Made by a program: the position numbers and the translations under genes. The notes beneath the pieces were generated by a model. It had not been told where the DNA came from. It worked only from the letters and a program-made list of their open reading frames with translations, and did not search any database. Shown in pieces: positions 36,644-46,700 of a DNA stretch of 64,000 nucleotides. The DNA comes from Hungatella effluvii. GTDB taxonomy: Bacteria; Bacillota; Clostridia; Lachnospirales; Lachnospiraceae. Numbering within the stretch: the first letter of the stretch is position 1; each line of letters starts with the position of its first letter. The stretch is from the NCBI RefSeq assembly GCF_003201875.1, contig NZ_QJKD01000002.1, positions 62,001 through 126,000 of the forward strand, in the 5' to 3' direction.

Positions 36644-37423
36644 ATGGACGCTGTAAATATCAATATTGAGGAGCTGGAGCACCATCTCCGGCAGGCAGGA
36701 AAACTGTTTCAGGATAGAACGGCCGCCGGGCAGGTTCAGACAAAGGGAATTGCGGATTACGTAACAGCAGTGGATTACGCGGTACAGCAGTATATTCAGG
36801 AGCATTTAGAGGTCTCTTATCCTCATATTCAGTTCTTGAGTGAGGAAAAGGCAAACCAGGAAATCGATCAGTCGGGTCTCGTGTGGGTGCTCGATCCAGT
36901 GGATGGAACCACCAATCTGATTCACGATTACCATACCAGCTGTATTTCCCTGGCTCTGATGGGCGGGGGAGAGGTGGTGCTTGGTATGATCTACAATCCC
37001 TACAGCAAGGAACTATTTCAGGCGAAAAAGGGCGGCGGCAGCTATTTGAATGGGGAACGGATTACGGTAAGCGGTGCCACGAAGATGGAGGAAAGTCTGA
37101 TTGCCATAGGCACCTCGCCTTATCACAAAGAAATGGCAGATGAAAACTTTGAGCTGTTTAAACGCCTGTTCCTGGACTGCCAGGATATCAGAAGGAGCGG
37201 TTCCGCAGCCCTCGATCTCGCACATGTAGCCTGCGGGAGGCTGGAAGGCTATTTTGAAATCGGCCTGAAGATCTGGGATTTTGCGGCAGGTATGCTTTTG
37301 GTGCGGGAGGCTGGCGGAAGCGTCCTGGATTACAGCGGAGCCCAGGCAGATACCAGCATGGTTAATAACATTGTGGCGGGCAATTCTGAGATATGCCGTC
37401 TCTTGGCGTCTAAATACTTATAA
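36644..37423 (+). CDS. inositol monophosphatase family protein
   Basis: Mg-dependent, Li-sensitive-type sugar phosphatase of 259 residues, normal length. Metal site residues appear in the expected order: EEKAN (Glu, about residue 67), VLDPVDGTTNLIHD (about 84-97) and KIWDFAAGMLLVREAGG (about 208-224). The frame is open 32 codons further up, but that part is not protein-like and the ATG chosen fits the family. Substrates of bacterial members include inositol phosphate, PAP and fructose-1,6-bisphosphate, and cannot be separated here. Confidence 0.88.
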   Translation: MDAVNINIEELEHHLRQAGKLFQDRTAAGQVQTKGIADYVTAVDYAVQQYIQEHLEVSYPHIQFLSEEKANQEIDQSGLVWVLDPVDGTTNLIHDYHTSCISLALMGGGEVVLGMIYNPYSKELFQAKKGGGSYLNGERITVSGATKMEESLIAIGTSPYHKEMADENFELFKRLFLDCQDIRRSGSAALDLAHVACGRLEGYFEIGLKIWDFAAGMLLVREAGGSVLDYSGAQADTSMVNNIVAGNSEICRLLASKYL

Positions 37424-37602
37424 AATCGGGTTTGGAGGGATACGGTATCCTGGGGGCCTGTGCATTTCCGGAGGAGGAATGATTGCTCCGCATCATGGCA
37501 GCTAAATTTGCTATTGAAACTATATCATTTTCTTCTGCCCAGCGGCCTTGGCAAGAGGATTTTCGATCAGATCCACGAAAGGAATCTACTATTTTAATGG
37601 TT

Positions 37603-37641
37603 AAAATATCGTTCAATCAGTTGGTGATTGAGCGGTATTTT
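37603..37641 (-). terminator. terminator-like stem at the end of the YczE-like gene
   Basis: AAAATATCGTTCAATCA pairs with TGATTGAGCGGTATTTT (one G-U pair) around GTTGG. It overlaps the last codons of the gene and reads out on the minus strand as ...ATATTTTAACC. Short T-run. Confidence 0.6.
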
Positions 37642-38288
37642 TTGCCGGTCAGCAGGAGATTGACTCTGGGGCCGATCGTACAGTTTAACCGTCGGGCGAT
37701 CATGCCTACCAGGACAGCGGCCACGATCGTCCCCTCCCTCACTCCGGCCAGTTCCCTGTAAAGGATGAGTCCGATGATGGCTGCGGCCACAGTGATCGAA
37801 GTATCGAAAGCCACCTTGGTCCTGCCGAAATCGGTATGAAATGTCCTGGAAATGGCGTTGACGAAGCATTCACCTGGCAGCATGACCACGCCTGCGGCCA
37901 TTTCCATAAATACTCCGAAACCCAGGATGCCGCAGCCCAGCAGCAGGCATACCACCTTGGCAGCATAAACATCCGGTGTCAGGAATCCCAGCAGTTCCAT
38001 GGTCATGTCAATGAACCAGGAAAACAGAAAGGACACGGGAATCTGCAGCAGATACTGCCGGGGAAAATCCCTGCGCAGCAAAATCATCTGAACCAGGATG
38101 AGCACAATACTCATATACAGAGTAAACATCCCCAGTGTGGGGGCGAAGCCGAGACTTAATGTATAGGGAACGCTGGATATGGGTGAAGTCCCCAGGGCGG
38201 CCTTGGTTATGAAGCTGACGCCGAACGAGTTAATAAAAAGCCCGGCCAGAAAAAACAGATAACGTCTGCACCATTCTCTTCGGGTCAT
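37617..38288 (-). CDS. YczE/YitT-like membrane protein (DUF6198 type)
   Basis: A 223-residue integral membrane protein with about five or six helices. GVSFITKAALGTSPISSVPY near residue 23 is the conserved loop of the YczE/YyaS group. Function is unknown, though some members are under MarR or drug-resistance control. It overlaps the MarR gene by 4 bases and so is its likely target. Confidence 0.85.
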   Translation of the reverse strand: MTRREWCRRYLFFLAGLFINSFGVSFITKAALGTSPISSVPYTLSLGFAPTLGMFTLYMSIVLILVQMILLRRDFPRQYLLQIPVSFLFSWFIDMTMELLGFLTPDVYAAKVVCLLLGCGILGFGVFMEMAAGVVMLPGECFVNAISRTFHTDFGRTKVAFDTSITVAAAIIGLILYRELAGVREGTIVAAVLVGMIARRLNCTIGPRVNLLLTGKKYRSITN

Positions 38289-38710
38289 TGCAGTACCTCC
38301 AAATCAGTCATATTGCGGCATAGGGAAATTAGGGTTTCCTTGAGTGCGTCCATCTGAGGGGCGCTTAGTCCGCCGCAGATTTGTTCTTCACATTCCTGAA
38401 ACACATCCATTACTTCCCTTTGCTTTTTCCAGCCAAGCGGCGTTAAATAGACGTGGAATGAGCGGCGGTCGCCGCCTTCGGTTCTGCGTTCAATTAGCTG
38501 TTTTTCCTCCATACGTGAAAGAAGGCCGGTCAGCGTGGCCGGATCAATCTGGCAGCCCTGGGCAATCTGCCGCTGCACGCTTCCGTCATGAAGCCCGAGA
38601 TAGTCCAGAATTTTAGGCTGCCCGGGACCTAAATCGCTGAGCCCGCTGAATACCTTTTTCTGAAACAGAGAGTGGGCTGCCATCAGTAAATAGTGAAGAC
38701 TTGTATCCAT
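38285..38710 (-). CDS. MarR-family transcriptional regulator
   Basis: A 141-residue winged-helix regulator. HTH about 45-75 (QRQIAQGCQIDPATLTGLLS) and wing with EGGDRRSFHVYLTPLG. GGGGGAGGT lies just before the ATG. It heads a two-gene unit with the YczE-like membrane protein, and palindromic sites in the promoter region suggest autorepression. Confidence 0.92.
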   Translation of the reverse strand: MDTSLHYLLMAAHSLFQKKVFSGLSDLGPGQPKILDYLGLHDGSVQRQIAQGCQIDPATLTGLLSRMEEKQLIERRTEGGDRRSFHVYLTPLGWKKQREVMDVFQECEEQICGGLSAPQMDALKETLISLCRNMTDLEVLQ

Positions 38711-38741
38711 AATACCTCCCCCAAGATAGAACCAGATAAAA

Positions 38742-38817
38742 AGTTTGTATAGAAATAATTTGTATACAAACTATTAAGAGCCAGATATTAGTCTAGCATA
38801 AATATTTGATTTGTCAA
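38742..38817 (-). promoter_or_regulatory. MarR promoter and palindromic operator
   Basis: On the minus strand: TTGACA (38817-38812), 16 bases ending in TGC, TAGACT (38795-38790). Downstream lies the perfect palindrome TTTGTATACAAA (38759-38770), and the half-site AGTTTGTAT is repeated at 38742-38750. Placement over the start region fits repression by the MarR protein. Confidence 0.65.
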
Positions 38818-38866
38818 GAACAGCCTGTCCGGAGCTAACCAGGAATATCAAATATAAAACATAAAA

Positions 38867-38901
38867 ATATAAATTATAAAATATAAATTATAAAATATAA
38901 A
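38867..38901. repeat. 14-bp AT tandem repeat
   Basis: Two exact copies of ATATAAATTATAAA and a half copy. Sits between the MarR promoter and the terminator of the hydrolase gene. Confidence 0.75.
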
Positions 38902-38927
38902 AACGGCCGGTTAGGCGGCCGCTTTTA
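38900..38927 (-). terminator. terminator of the choloylglycine hydrolase gene
   Basis: On the minus strand AAGCGGCCG, six-to-seven-base loop, CGGCCGTTTTTAT. Compact GC stem followed by a T-run. Confidence 0.75.
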
Positions 38928-38991
38928 ATTCAGAACATAAACTTGTTTTAATCCACGCTCGATAATTCCCCTATCCACTCACACAGATCCC

Positions 38992-39990
38992 CTATACCTC
39001 CAGCCAGTCAAATGATGCCGGTTTATTTAAGCGTACCAGGGAGACCGCTTTTAGATCGCCTCCGGACGCAGCAGGCAGTTTCACTGCGGTAATCCGGCTG
39101 TCATCATATGTTTTAAAGAAATATTCTTTTGCGGTAAGATCGATAAACGCCGTGTACTGTGTATAGCTGGGAGTACCTCGGGAGGTCATGACGGCCCCTT
39201 TTGGGATGGTGACACTGTCCATTATATGAAAACAGGTGTTTACAGCGGCCTGTCTGTCAGCAGGAAGCGGAGTGTGACTCTTGAGCCATGCGGTCCGCAC
39301 GAATCTCGACGGCGAGGTGTAATCCCCCGGAAGGCCAAAGGTTCCCCCTCCCTGTCCAAACGGCGTAAGCTTTACGGAATCCCACTCCCTTTCGGGGGTT
39401 TGGTCCGATGTCACATTCATGTAATTGCGTAGATTGGTCAAATGCCATGAAAGATCGGGGCTGTTGGTCAGCACACCCATGGGATTCTCCATGATGTGTA
39501 AGCCGTCCGCAGTTTTTTCCGCGACCATACATTTTCCGCTTTGATCCGCCATGATCCAGTGAAGCGGAGCGATGGAGTGGGTGACAGAATCTTCCGCTCC
39601 TACGATCCTGACAGAGCGGAGCAGGGATGCGGCCTGATCTACGGAGGGGCATAATCCCAGCAGAAAATTAACCACCTCCAGGGCAGTAATGGAAAGTCCC
39701 TTAGAATCCGGTGAGGCGATGGGATCGTAAACAGCATAACCAGGGAAATACAACATTGCAGCCGCAAACCCCATCTCGTTGACGCCATCGGCGAATATGA
39801 TCCGTGAGATATCCTGGCCGATTCCCATAAAACTGTATTGATTCCTGATCTTGTGAGTGTTCAGGAGATTTTTCCACTCATACCCCTTTGGAATAAAATA
39901 CAGCTCCGGCTCCAGTTGATAGGAAAAATCCATGGTGCGGCCAAAATATGCTTCTCTTTGCGGTGTCTGGACAGTAATTGCGGTGCACAT
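38992..39990 (-). CDS. choloylglycine hydrolase family protein (bile salt hydrolase / penicillin V acylase type)
   Basis: Ntn-hydrolase of 332 residues cleaving a linear amide bond. Processing removes Met1 and exposes the nucleophile Cys2. The other catalytic residues are at the family positions: Arg18 and Asp21 (GRTMDF), Asn82-region loop, Asn176 in VLTNSPDLSWHLTNL and Arg229 in YTSPSRFVR. No signal peptide. In gut Clostridia such enzymes deconjugate taurine- or glycine-bile salts, but the loop VNEMGFAAAMLYFPGYAVYD also resembles penicillin V acylases, so substrate is open. Ribosome site GGAGGA. Single-gene unit. Confidence 0.88.
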   Translation of the reverse strand: MCTAITVQTPQREAYFGRTMDFSYQLEPELYFIPKGYEWKNLLNTHKIRNQYSFMGIGQDISRIIFADGVNEMGFAAAMLYFPGYAVYDPIASPDSKGLSITALEVVNFLLGLCPSVDQAASLLRSVRIVGAEDSVTHSIAPLHWIMADQSGKCMVAEKTADGLHIMENPMGVLTNSPDLSWHLTNLRNYMNVTSDQTPEREWDSVKLTPFGQGGGTFGLPGDYTSPSRFVRTAWLKSHTPLPADRQAAVNTCFHIMDSVTIPKGAVMTSRGTPSYTQYTAFIDLTAKEYFFKTYDDSRITAVKLPAASGGDLKAVSLVRLNKPASFDWLEV

Positions 39991-40072
39991 TTCAATTCCT
40001 CCATGTCGGGTAACAATAAGATATGGTTATGTATATTCCCGCCGCCGCATAAATATTCAGCCAGGTATATCA

Positions 40073-41104
40073 TCAGGAGGAATACGGCAGAGATACCGTA
40101 AAAGCAGAGCCGCCGCCGGGGCAGCTGTCCACCGTGACGGAGCCTGCGCAGAGCTCGACAATCCGTTTGACCAGGGCCAGCCCCAGGCCGTTGCCTTCCA
40201 TATTCCGGTTGCGTTCCCCCTGATAAAATTTGTCGAAGATATGGTTTTGTATTTCTTTTGCCATGCCAACACCGGAGTCTCTGATTTCGACGGAAACGAA
40301 ATCAGGGGCTTTTTCTATTTTAACGGATATCGTACCATTTTGAGGCGTGAATTTGACCGCGTTGGAAAACAGATTGGTCCACACCTGGTAGATCAGATCC
40401 TCATTCCCATAATATTCCACCTCGGGCAGGTCGATCTCAATATCCAAATTCTTTGCACTCCATAATGGCTCCAGGGACAGCACCGCCTGACGCAGCTGTT
40501 CGTCTAAGGAAAATAAGCTTTTCTCCGGTAAGATCTGCTGGTTTTCCAGCTTGGAGAGCCTCAGGATGTTGCCGGTGAGGGACGAGAGCTGCCGCGTGCT
40601 TTCCAGAATCCGGTTGGCGTACTCGTGGAGTTCTCCGTTAAGCGGTGCGGAATTCAACAGGGTAGCGTAGCCCTCGATGGCCGAAAGCGGGGTTTTAATC
40701 TCATGGGAGACATTCTGAATAAAATCGCTCTGAAGAAGCTCCATGGAATTTAATTCGCTTACCATCTTATTGAAATTTACATTCATCTCTGTCACTTCGG
40801 GAGTTTCGGACTGTTCCGGCAGGCGCACGTCAAAGTTGCCGGAGGCAACCTTTTTAAGTGCGGCAATCAGCCGTTCAATGGGGATAAAAAATGTCCTGGA
40901 AATCATAAATGTCAGAAATATGGAAACAACGACTGTGGCAGTAGCAAGCCCCAGCATTGGGAGCCAGGCGGCCGGCCGGCTGTATTGATCGGGAGCCGAG
41001 CGGAGGCTTAGATACGTCAGAAAACCGGTGGCGAAAAAAGCCATCGCCATAATCAGGGTAATTGTGAAAAAGAATGCGACGGACAGCTTGAACTTACGGA
41101 TCAT
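40073..41104 (-). CDS. sensor histidine kinase with HAMP domain
   Basis: Membrane sensor kinase of 343 residues. Two helices (about 10-30 and 45-68) enclose only a short extracellular loop, so it is likely to sense membrane or internal signals. HAMP about 70-120, HisKA with the acceptor His in FIQNVSHEIKTPLSAIEGY, and HATPase with NLFSNAVKF, DSGVGM and GNGLGLALVKRIVELC. Start overlaps the regulator stop by 4 bases. Confidence 0.93.
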   Translation of the reverse strand: MIRKFKLSVAFFFTITLIMAMAFFATGFLTYLSLRSAPDQYSRPAAWLPMLGLATATVVVSIFLTFMISRTFFIPIERLIAALKKVASGNFDVRLPEQSETPEVTEMNVNFNKMVSELNSMELLQSDFIQNVSHEIKTPLSAIEGYATLLNSAPLNGELHEYANRILESTRQLSSLTGNILRLSKLENQQILPEKSLFSLDEQLRQAVLSLEPLWSAKNLDIEIDLPEVEYYGNEDLIYQVWTNLFSNAVKFTPQNGTISVKIEKAPDFVSVEIRDSGVGMAKEIQNHIFDKFYQGERNRNMEGNGLGLALVKRIVELCAGSVTVDSCPGGGSAFTVSLPYSS

Positions 41105-41778
41105 TTCAGCACCACCTTATATCCCAGTCCGCGAACCGTGACGATCTCGAAATCAGGATTGTCACAAAAACGCTTGCGAAGCCGGTTGATATGGACGTCT
41201 ATGGTCTGGACATCGGATGTACTGCCCCGGCCCCAGATCTCATCCATGAGCTGAAGGCGTGTAAATATTTTATTAGGATAGGAAACAAGCTTAAACAGTA
41301 AGTAAAATTCCTTCTGAGGGAGCATCAGAGGGGTGTCACCCACAGTCACGGTGAGCGCGTCATAATCCAGTACGGTACCTGAAAGCACCAGCTTTCTCTC
41401 AGACTCTATGTTCGCTCTGCGCAGCAGCGCCCTGACGCGAAGAACCATCTCATTAATATCGATGGGCTTTGTCATGTAATCGTCGGTTCCCAGTGAAAAT
41501 CCCCGGCTCTTTGATGAAAAATCATCCTTTGCCGTGATCATTAACACCGGAAGCATGGGATTGCTTCTTCTCAGCAGTTCTACAAATTCATACCCATCCA
41601 TGACAGGCATCATGATATCGGTCATGATTAAGTCAATGTGTTCTCTCTCAATCACATCCCACGCCTCCTGGCCGTTATGCGCCAGAAATGTGTCATATCC
41701 TTCCTTTCTCAGTGCAATGCTGTACAGCTGGAGAAGTGACGGATCATCCTCAATAATTAAAATTTTATGCATCAGCAT
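41101..41778 (-). CDS. OmpR-family response regulator
   Basis: Response regulator of 225 residues: receiver with EDDP, Asp in IDLIMTDIMMPVMDG and Lys in YMTKPIDINE, then a winged helix ending VTVRGLGYKVVLK. The start is an ATG 6 bases after AGGAGGTG; the longer frame to 41856 has no ribosome site. It is divergent from the TetR-RND operon, with which it shares a 288-base upstream region. That region has TATAAT on the minus strand (41869-41864) and no other certain feature. Confidence 0.93.
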   Translation of the reverse strand: MLMHKILIIEDDPSLLQLYSIALRKEGYDTFLAHNGQEAWDVIEREHIDLIMTDIMMPVMDGYEFVELLRRSNPMLPVLMITAKDDFSSKSRGFSLGTDDYMTKPIDINEMVLRVRALLRRANIESERKLVLSGTVLDYDALTVTVGDTPLMLPQKEFYLLFKLVSYPNKIFTRLQLMDEIWGRGSTSDVQTIDVHINRLRKRFCDNPDFEIVTVRGLGYKVVLK

Positions 41779-42066
41779 AGAATTCACCTCCTGTTTATGG
41801 CGGGAAATAATTCCCGCCCACTGATAAGACGGCCGCTGTGCGGCCAGACGTTCCATTTCTTCTATTATACATGACCAACATGAATTAAAGATGAATGAAA
41901 CGGCAATAAAACAGGAAAAGTGTGAAAAAAGTATGATTTCATGTTGCGTTCATCATGAGTTTAAAGAGGGTTCATCCAGGTGTGATAATATGTCATAAGC
42001 CGGAATTCAAAAGGTTTCAGCCTGAGGGCTGTCAGACTCATGGAATTCAATAAAGGAGGATAACAG

Positions 42067-42681
42067 ATGCCGACGCAAAGATTTACCCGGTTACAGGAAG
42101 AAAAAAAGAAGAAAATAAGCGAAGCGGTCATTCACGAATTTCAACGGACTTCCTATGGGGAACTTCAGATATCAAAGATTGCCAGAAGCGCCCACGTGTC
42201 CAGAGGAAGCCTGTATACATATTTCCGTGACAAGGAGGATATGTTCCTGTTTGCATTAAATCAGACGTGGAAAACCATGCTGGAATACAACAAACGAAAA
42301 TTAATTGAAAACGGCGGCGACTACTGGGAAATGATGTTCTCGTCGCTGCAGTACCATTTGAGAATCTGTAAGACCAACCAGATCTACCGCCTGCTGTATC
42401 TGGCCTCGGAAAATGCGGTACTTCCGTATGAGGCAGCGTTCAGCAGGAAAAGGGATGAGGAGTACAGGAAATACAAAGAATGGATCTGTGAACATACGGC
42501 GAGAGACAGTTTTAAAGATCTGACGGAAACGGAATTCAGTGTCCTGCAGGATACCTGCCAGTCACTGCTCATGGTATCCGTTCAGATGTATTTACATGAC
42601 AGCAATGTGGAATCGGTAATCGAAAGAGATTTTAAGACCAGGCTGTTACAGATAAAAAAGGGAGCATGCTTAAGCAGGTGA
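42067..42681 (+). CDS. TetR-family regulator of the RND operon
   Basis: A 204-residue regulator. The HTH is at about 20-55 (ELQISKIARSAHVSRGSLYTYFRDKEDMF in parts). The C-terminal ligand domain is all-helical. It starts 6 bases after AAAGGAGGA and is 16 bases before the membrane-fusion gene, so it is the first gene of the efflux operon and most likely its local repressor. Confidence 0.9.
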   Translation: MPTQRFTRLQEEKKKKISEAVIHEFQRTSYGELQISKIARSAHVSRGSLYTYFRDKEDMFLFALNQTWKTMLEYNKRKLIENGGDYWEMMFSSLQYHLRICKTNQIYRLLYLASENAVLPYEAAFSRKRDEEYRKYKEWICEHTARDSFKDLTETEFSVLQDTCQSLLMVSVQMYLHDSNVESVIERDFKTRLLQIKKGACLSR

Positions 42682-42697
42682 TTGAGAGGAGATAACC

Positions 42698-43765
42698 ATG
42701 AAAAAGGGAATTATTACAGGATGCGTCGTGGCGGCGGTCCTGTGTGCAGTAATCGTACCAAAGCTGTTGACAAAAAAAACATTTGCGGAGCCGGTGTCTG
42801 ATCCGGTCGTGGAGGTGGAGAGTCCGAAAAACGGTGATATCATCCTGTCTTCCGGTCTTGTGGGAAGTGTGGAGCCGGAGGAAGTCGTCTATATCTATCC
42901 AAAAGCATCGGGTGATGTCACGGAGGTGAAAATAAAGGCAGGCCAGACTGTGGAAGCCGGGCAGGTCATCTGTGTGATTGATACGAAACAGATTGAGAGC
43001 GCCAAAAGTTCGCTGGAGTCCGCACAGCTTGCGTTAAAGCAGGCAAACGAGGAACTGTCGAGACAGTCTGTTCTGTATGCCAGCGGAGGAATTTCCGAAC
43101 AGGCCTACAGCCAGTATCAGGACAGTGTGAAATCAGCGCAGATTTCCTATAATAATGCAAAGACCAATTATGACAACCAGGTATCCTACAGCCAGATCAC
43201 GGCCCCCATCACCGGAACTGTGGAAGTCTGCAATATAGAAACCTACGACACGGTTTCCCAGAATGACCTGATCTGTGTTATCTCCGGAGAGGGAGCGCGG
43301 ATCGTTTCATTCTCCACATCGGAGCGGATCAAGAAGAATCTGACAGAGGGGGACCATATCATTGTCGAGAAGGACGGAGAACAGTTTGAAGGGACGATCT
43401 ACGAGGTGAGTTCTATGGCAGATTCGTCCACAGGGCTTTTCAAAGTAAAGGCGAGGCTCGATGAAAATATGGATGAAACGAAGCTTTCCACCGGTTCGAT
43501 GGTGAAGCTGTATGTCGTATCGGAGAGCGCACAGGATGTCATGATGGTTCCGGTTGACGCCGTATACTACGACGGCGGGCTGTCCTATGTCTATACATAC
43601 GACAGGGAAACAGGAACACTGCATAAGATACAGGTGGAAACAGGACTGTACGATGCGGATTACATAGAAGTGAAGAGCGGTTTAAACGGAGAGGAAGAGG
43701 TGCTGGTAACCTGGAGCACGGAGCTGCATGAAGGGACCAGGGTCCGCTTAAAGGGGGACGAATGA
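42698..43765 (+). CDS. periplasmic-adaptor-like (HlyD/MFP) efflux protein
   Basis: Membrane fusion protein of 355 residues. A single N-terminal membrane anchor (about 5-24) is followed by a barrel-sandwich half (YIYPKASGDVTEVKIKAGQ), a coiled-coil hairpin (about 100-150), the second lipoyl half (SQITAPITGTVE) and beta-barrel domains. In Gram-negative pumps this links RND pump and TolC; here it is in the same operon as an RND protein and two TolC-like proteins. Confidence 0.92.
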   Translation: MKKGIITGCVVAAVLCAVIVPKLLTKKTFAEPVSDPVVEVESPKNGDIILSSGLVGSVEPEEVVYIYPKASGDVTEVKIKAGQTVEAGQVICVIDTKQIESAKSSLESAQLALKQANEELSRQSVLYASGGISEQAYSQYQDSVKSAQISYNNAKTNYDNQVSYSQITAPITGTVEVCNIETYDTVSQNDLICVISGEGARIVSFSTSERIKKNLTEGDHIIVEKDGEQFEGTIYEVSSMADSSTGLFKVKARLDENMDETKLSTGSMVKLYVVSESAQDVMMVPVDAVYYDGGLSYVYTYDRETGTLHKIQVETGLYDADYIEVKSGLNGEEEVLVTWSTELHEGTRVRLKGDE

Positions 43766-43766
43766 T

Positions 43767-46700
43767 ATGGGAATTACGAAATTTGTCCTGAAACGGCCGG
43801 TTACAGCAGTATTGTGTATCCTGTGCCTGATTGTCTTTGGCTACCAGGCTATAACCGGAGCCACGCTGGAGCTGTCACCGGATATGGATATGTCCATGAT
43901 GATCGTCTACACCTCCTACTCCGGCGCCAGTCCTGAGGATGTGAGCGAGCTAGTGACGAAGCCCATCGAGGAAAAAGTGAGTACGCTGAGCGGCCTCGAC
44001 TCGATTTCATCTACCTCAAGCGAAGGTACCTCCATGATCATGCTGGAATATGAGTACGGCACAGACATGGCGGAGGCGTACGATGATTTGAAGAAGCAGA
44101 TTGATATGGTTGTGCGGGAACTGCCGTCTGATGTGGAAACGCCTACCGTGATTGAGATGAACGCAAATTCTTCCTCGGATATTACGATGGTTATTGACAA
44201 TCCAGAGAAAGATAATCTGTATGATTATGTAAACAATGATATTGTTCCCGAGTTTGAGAAGCTTTCCGATGTGGCCGAGGTCGTGGTGACAGGCGGTGCA
44301 GAAAACTATATCAGGGTGGAGCTTCTGGAAGAGAAGATGAAGCAGTATGGCGTAACCATTTCTTCCATTGCAAGTGACATTAAGGCTGCGGATATCGCTT
44401 ATCCCGCCGGATCTGCAAAGGTGGGAAGCCAGGAACTGTCTGTATCCACAAGAATGAACTACGATACCGAGGAGCTGCTTAAGGAAATCCCGCTTACAAC
44501 GGGAAGCAGCGACGTCGTATTTCTGGCCGATGTAGCCAATGTCTACACAGCTTCGGATGACGAGGACAGTGTTGCGCGCTATAACGGCAATGACACCATA
44601 TCCGTGCAGATCACGAAGCAGCAGAGCGCAACGGCGATGAATCTTTCCTCCGCTGTGGAAAAAGTTATAAACTCTCTGGTAAGACAGGACCCGGCGCTGA
44701 ATATCACCGTGGTAAGCGACAGTGCGGATTCCATTGTGGACTCCCTGTTGTCGGTTGTAGAGACCCTGGTGCTGGCTGTCATTATTTCCATGGTAATCAT
44801 CTGGCTGTTTTTCGGGGATATTAAAGCCTCCCTGATTGTAGGAAGCTCGATTCCTGTATCCATCCTGGCATCACTAATCGCCATGAATCAGATGGGACTG
44901 TCCTTAAATGTCATTACGCTGTGTGCGCTGACGCTGGGCGTCGGCATGATGGTTGACAACTCCATTGTAGTGCTGGAGAGCTGTTTCCGGGTTTCAGTAA
45001 ACAGAGAGTCAGGGCTGATTGAGTATATGAAGGATGCCCTGGAGGGAACGAAAATTGTTGGCGCCTCTGTTTTGGCCTCCACGGTGACCACCTGTGTCGT
45101 ATTCCTTCCGCTGGCGTTTTTAAACGGAATGACTGGCCAGCTGTTTGGCCCGTTAGGCTTTACAATTGTATTCTGTATGGCGGCGTCTCTGCTTTCTTCC
45201 ATTTCGGTGGTCCCGCTGTGCTATATGCTGTACCGGCCGAAGGAGAGAACAAGGGCTCCGTTATCCGGGCCAATCGTGAGACTGCAGGATTTATACAGAA
45301 GCGCCATGCGTGTGATTCTGCCGAAAAAGAAGACCGTCATGCTGACTTCCGTCCTCCTGCTGGTTCTCTCGTTTTTACTGCTTACGCAGCTGGATATGGA
45401 GCTGATGGCCTCCGATGACCAGGGGCAGGTGTCAATATCGGTAGAGACGAGGCCGGGACTGGAGACCGCGGGCGTGGATCAGGTACTGAGACAGATAGAA
45501 GAAATCATTTTCCAGCATTCGGACCTGGATTCCTATATGACCACCAGCGGAGGAAGCGGCATGATGAGCGGCGGAAGCTCGTCGATCACGGCTTACTTAA
45601 AGGATAACCGATCCATGTCCACGCAGGAGGTTGCAAGCCAGTGGAAAAAAGATTTGCAGGATGTGGCCAATTGTAATATCACGGTAGATGTCGGTGGTTC
45701 CATGAGCATGATGTCTTCCTTTGGAGAGAGCTTCGAAACCATTGTCCAGGGCGCCGATTACGATGAGGTAAAGGCCGCCTCCGATGCGATCGTATCAGAT
45801 TTAATGGAGCGGGATGAGGTGGCAAAGGTTCACTCCGACGCAGAGAACTCCTCCCCCGTGGTCGAGATTACAGTGGATGCCATCAGGGCCAAGGCTGTTG
45901 GACTGACTGCTTCTTCCATCGGAAGCACGATCAACCATATGTTAAGCGGAATCGAGGCGACTGAGCTTGACGTGGATGGAGATAAAATATCCGTCATGGT
46001 AGAGTATACAAAGGGAACGTATGAAACGCTGGATCAGATCAAAGGAATTGTGCTGGACGCAGGGGCCAATGGCTCCGTTCTGCTGACAGATGTAGCGGAT
46101 ATCGGATTCAAGGACAGTCCGGCCTCCATCAAGCGTGAGAATAAACAGTATAAAATAACAGTTTCGGCCGATTATACCGAGCTGGCTACCAAACAGAGTA
46201 TGATGACCCTGAACTCGGAGGTGGTACAGCCGCATCTGTCCGAGACGGTTACCACGGGCATGAATTCCATGGATCAGTCCATGAATGAAGAGTTTTCCGC
46301 CCTGTTCAGTGCCATTGCAACCGCAGTATTCCTTATATTCGTGGTTATGGCGGCACAGTTTGAATCACCGAAGTTTTCACTCATGGTCATGATCACCATC
46401 CCGTTCAGCCTGATCGGATCCTTCGGCCTCCTGTGGCTGACTGACTGTAAGATCAGTATGGTTTCTCTGGTAGGATTCCTTATGCTGGTCGGTACCGTGG
46501 TAAATGCCGGTATACTCTATGTGGATACGGTCAACCAGTACCGTGAGACCATGGACCGGGACACTGCCTTAATTGAGGCGGGAGCCACAAGGCTGCGTCC
46601 GATCCTGATGACGACGCTGACAACCATTATTTCCATGATTCCGATGGCCATGGCGATGGGGAATACCGGTTCCATGACTCAGGGGCTGGCTATCGTTAAT

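Noticed and set aside
39932..40465. 177-codon open frame on the plus strand
   Set aside because: Crosses the ends of two real minus-strand genes and lacks a ribosome site.
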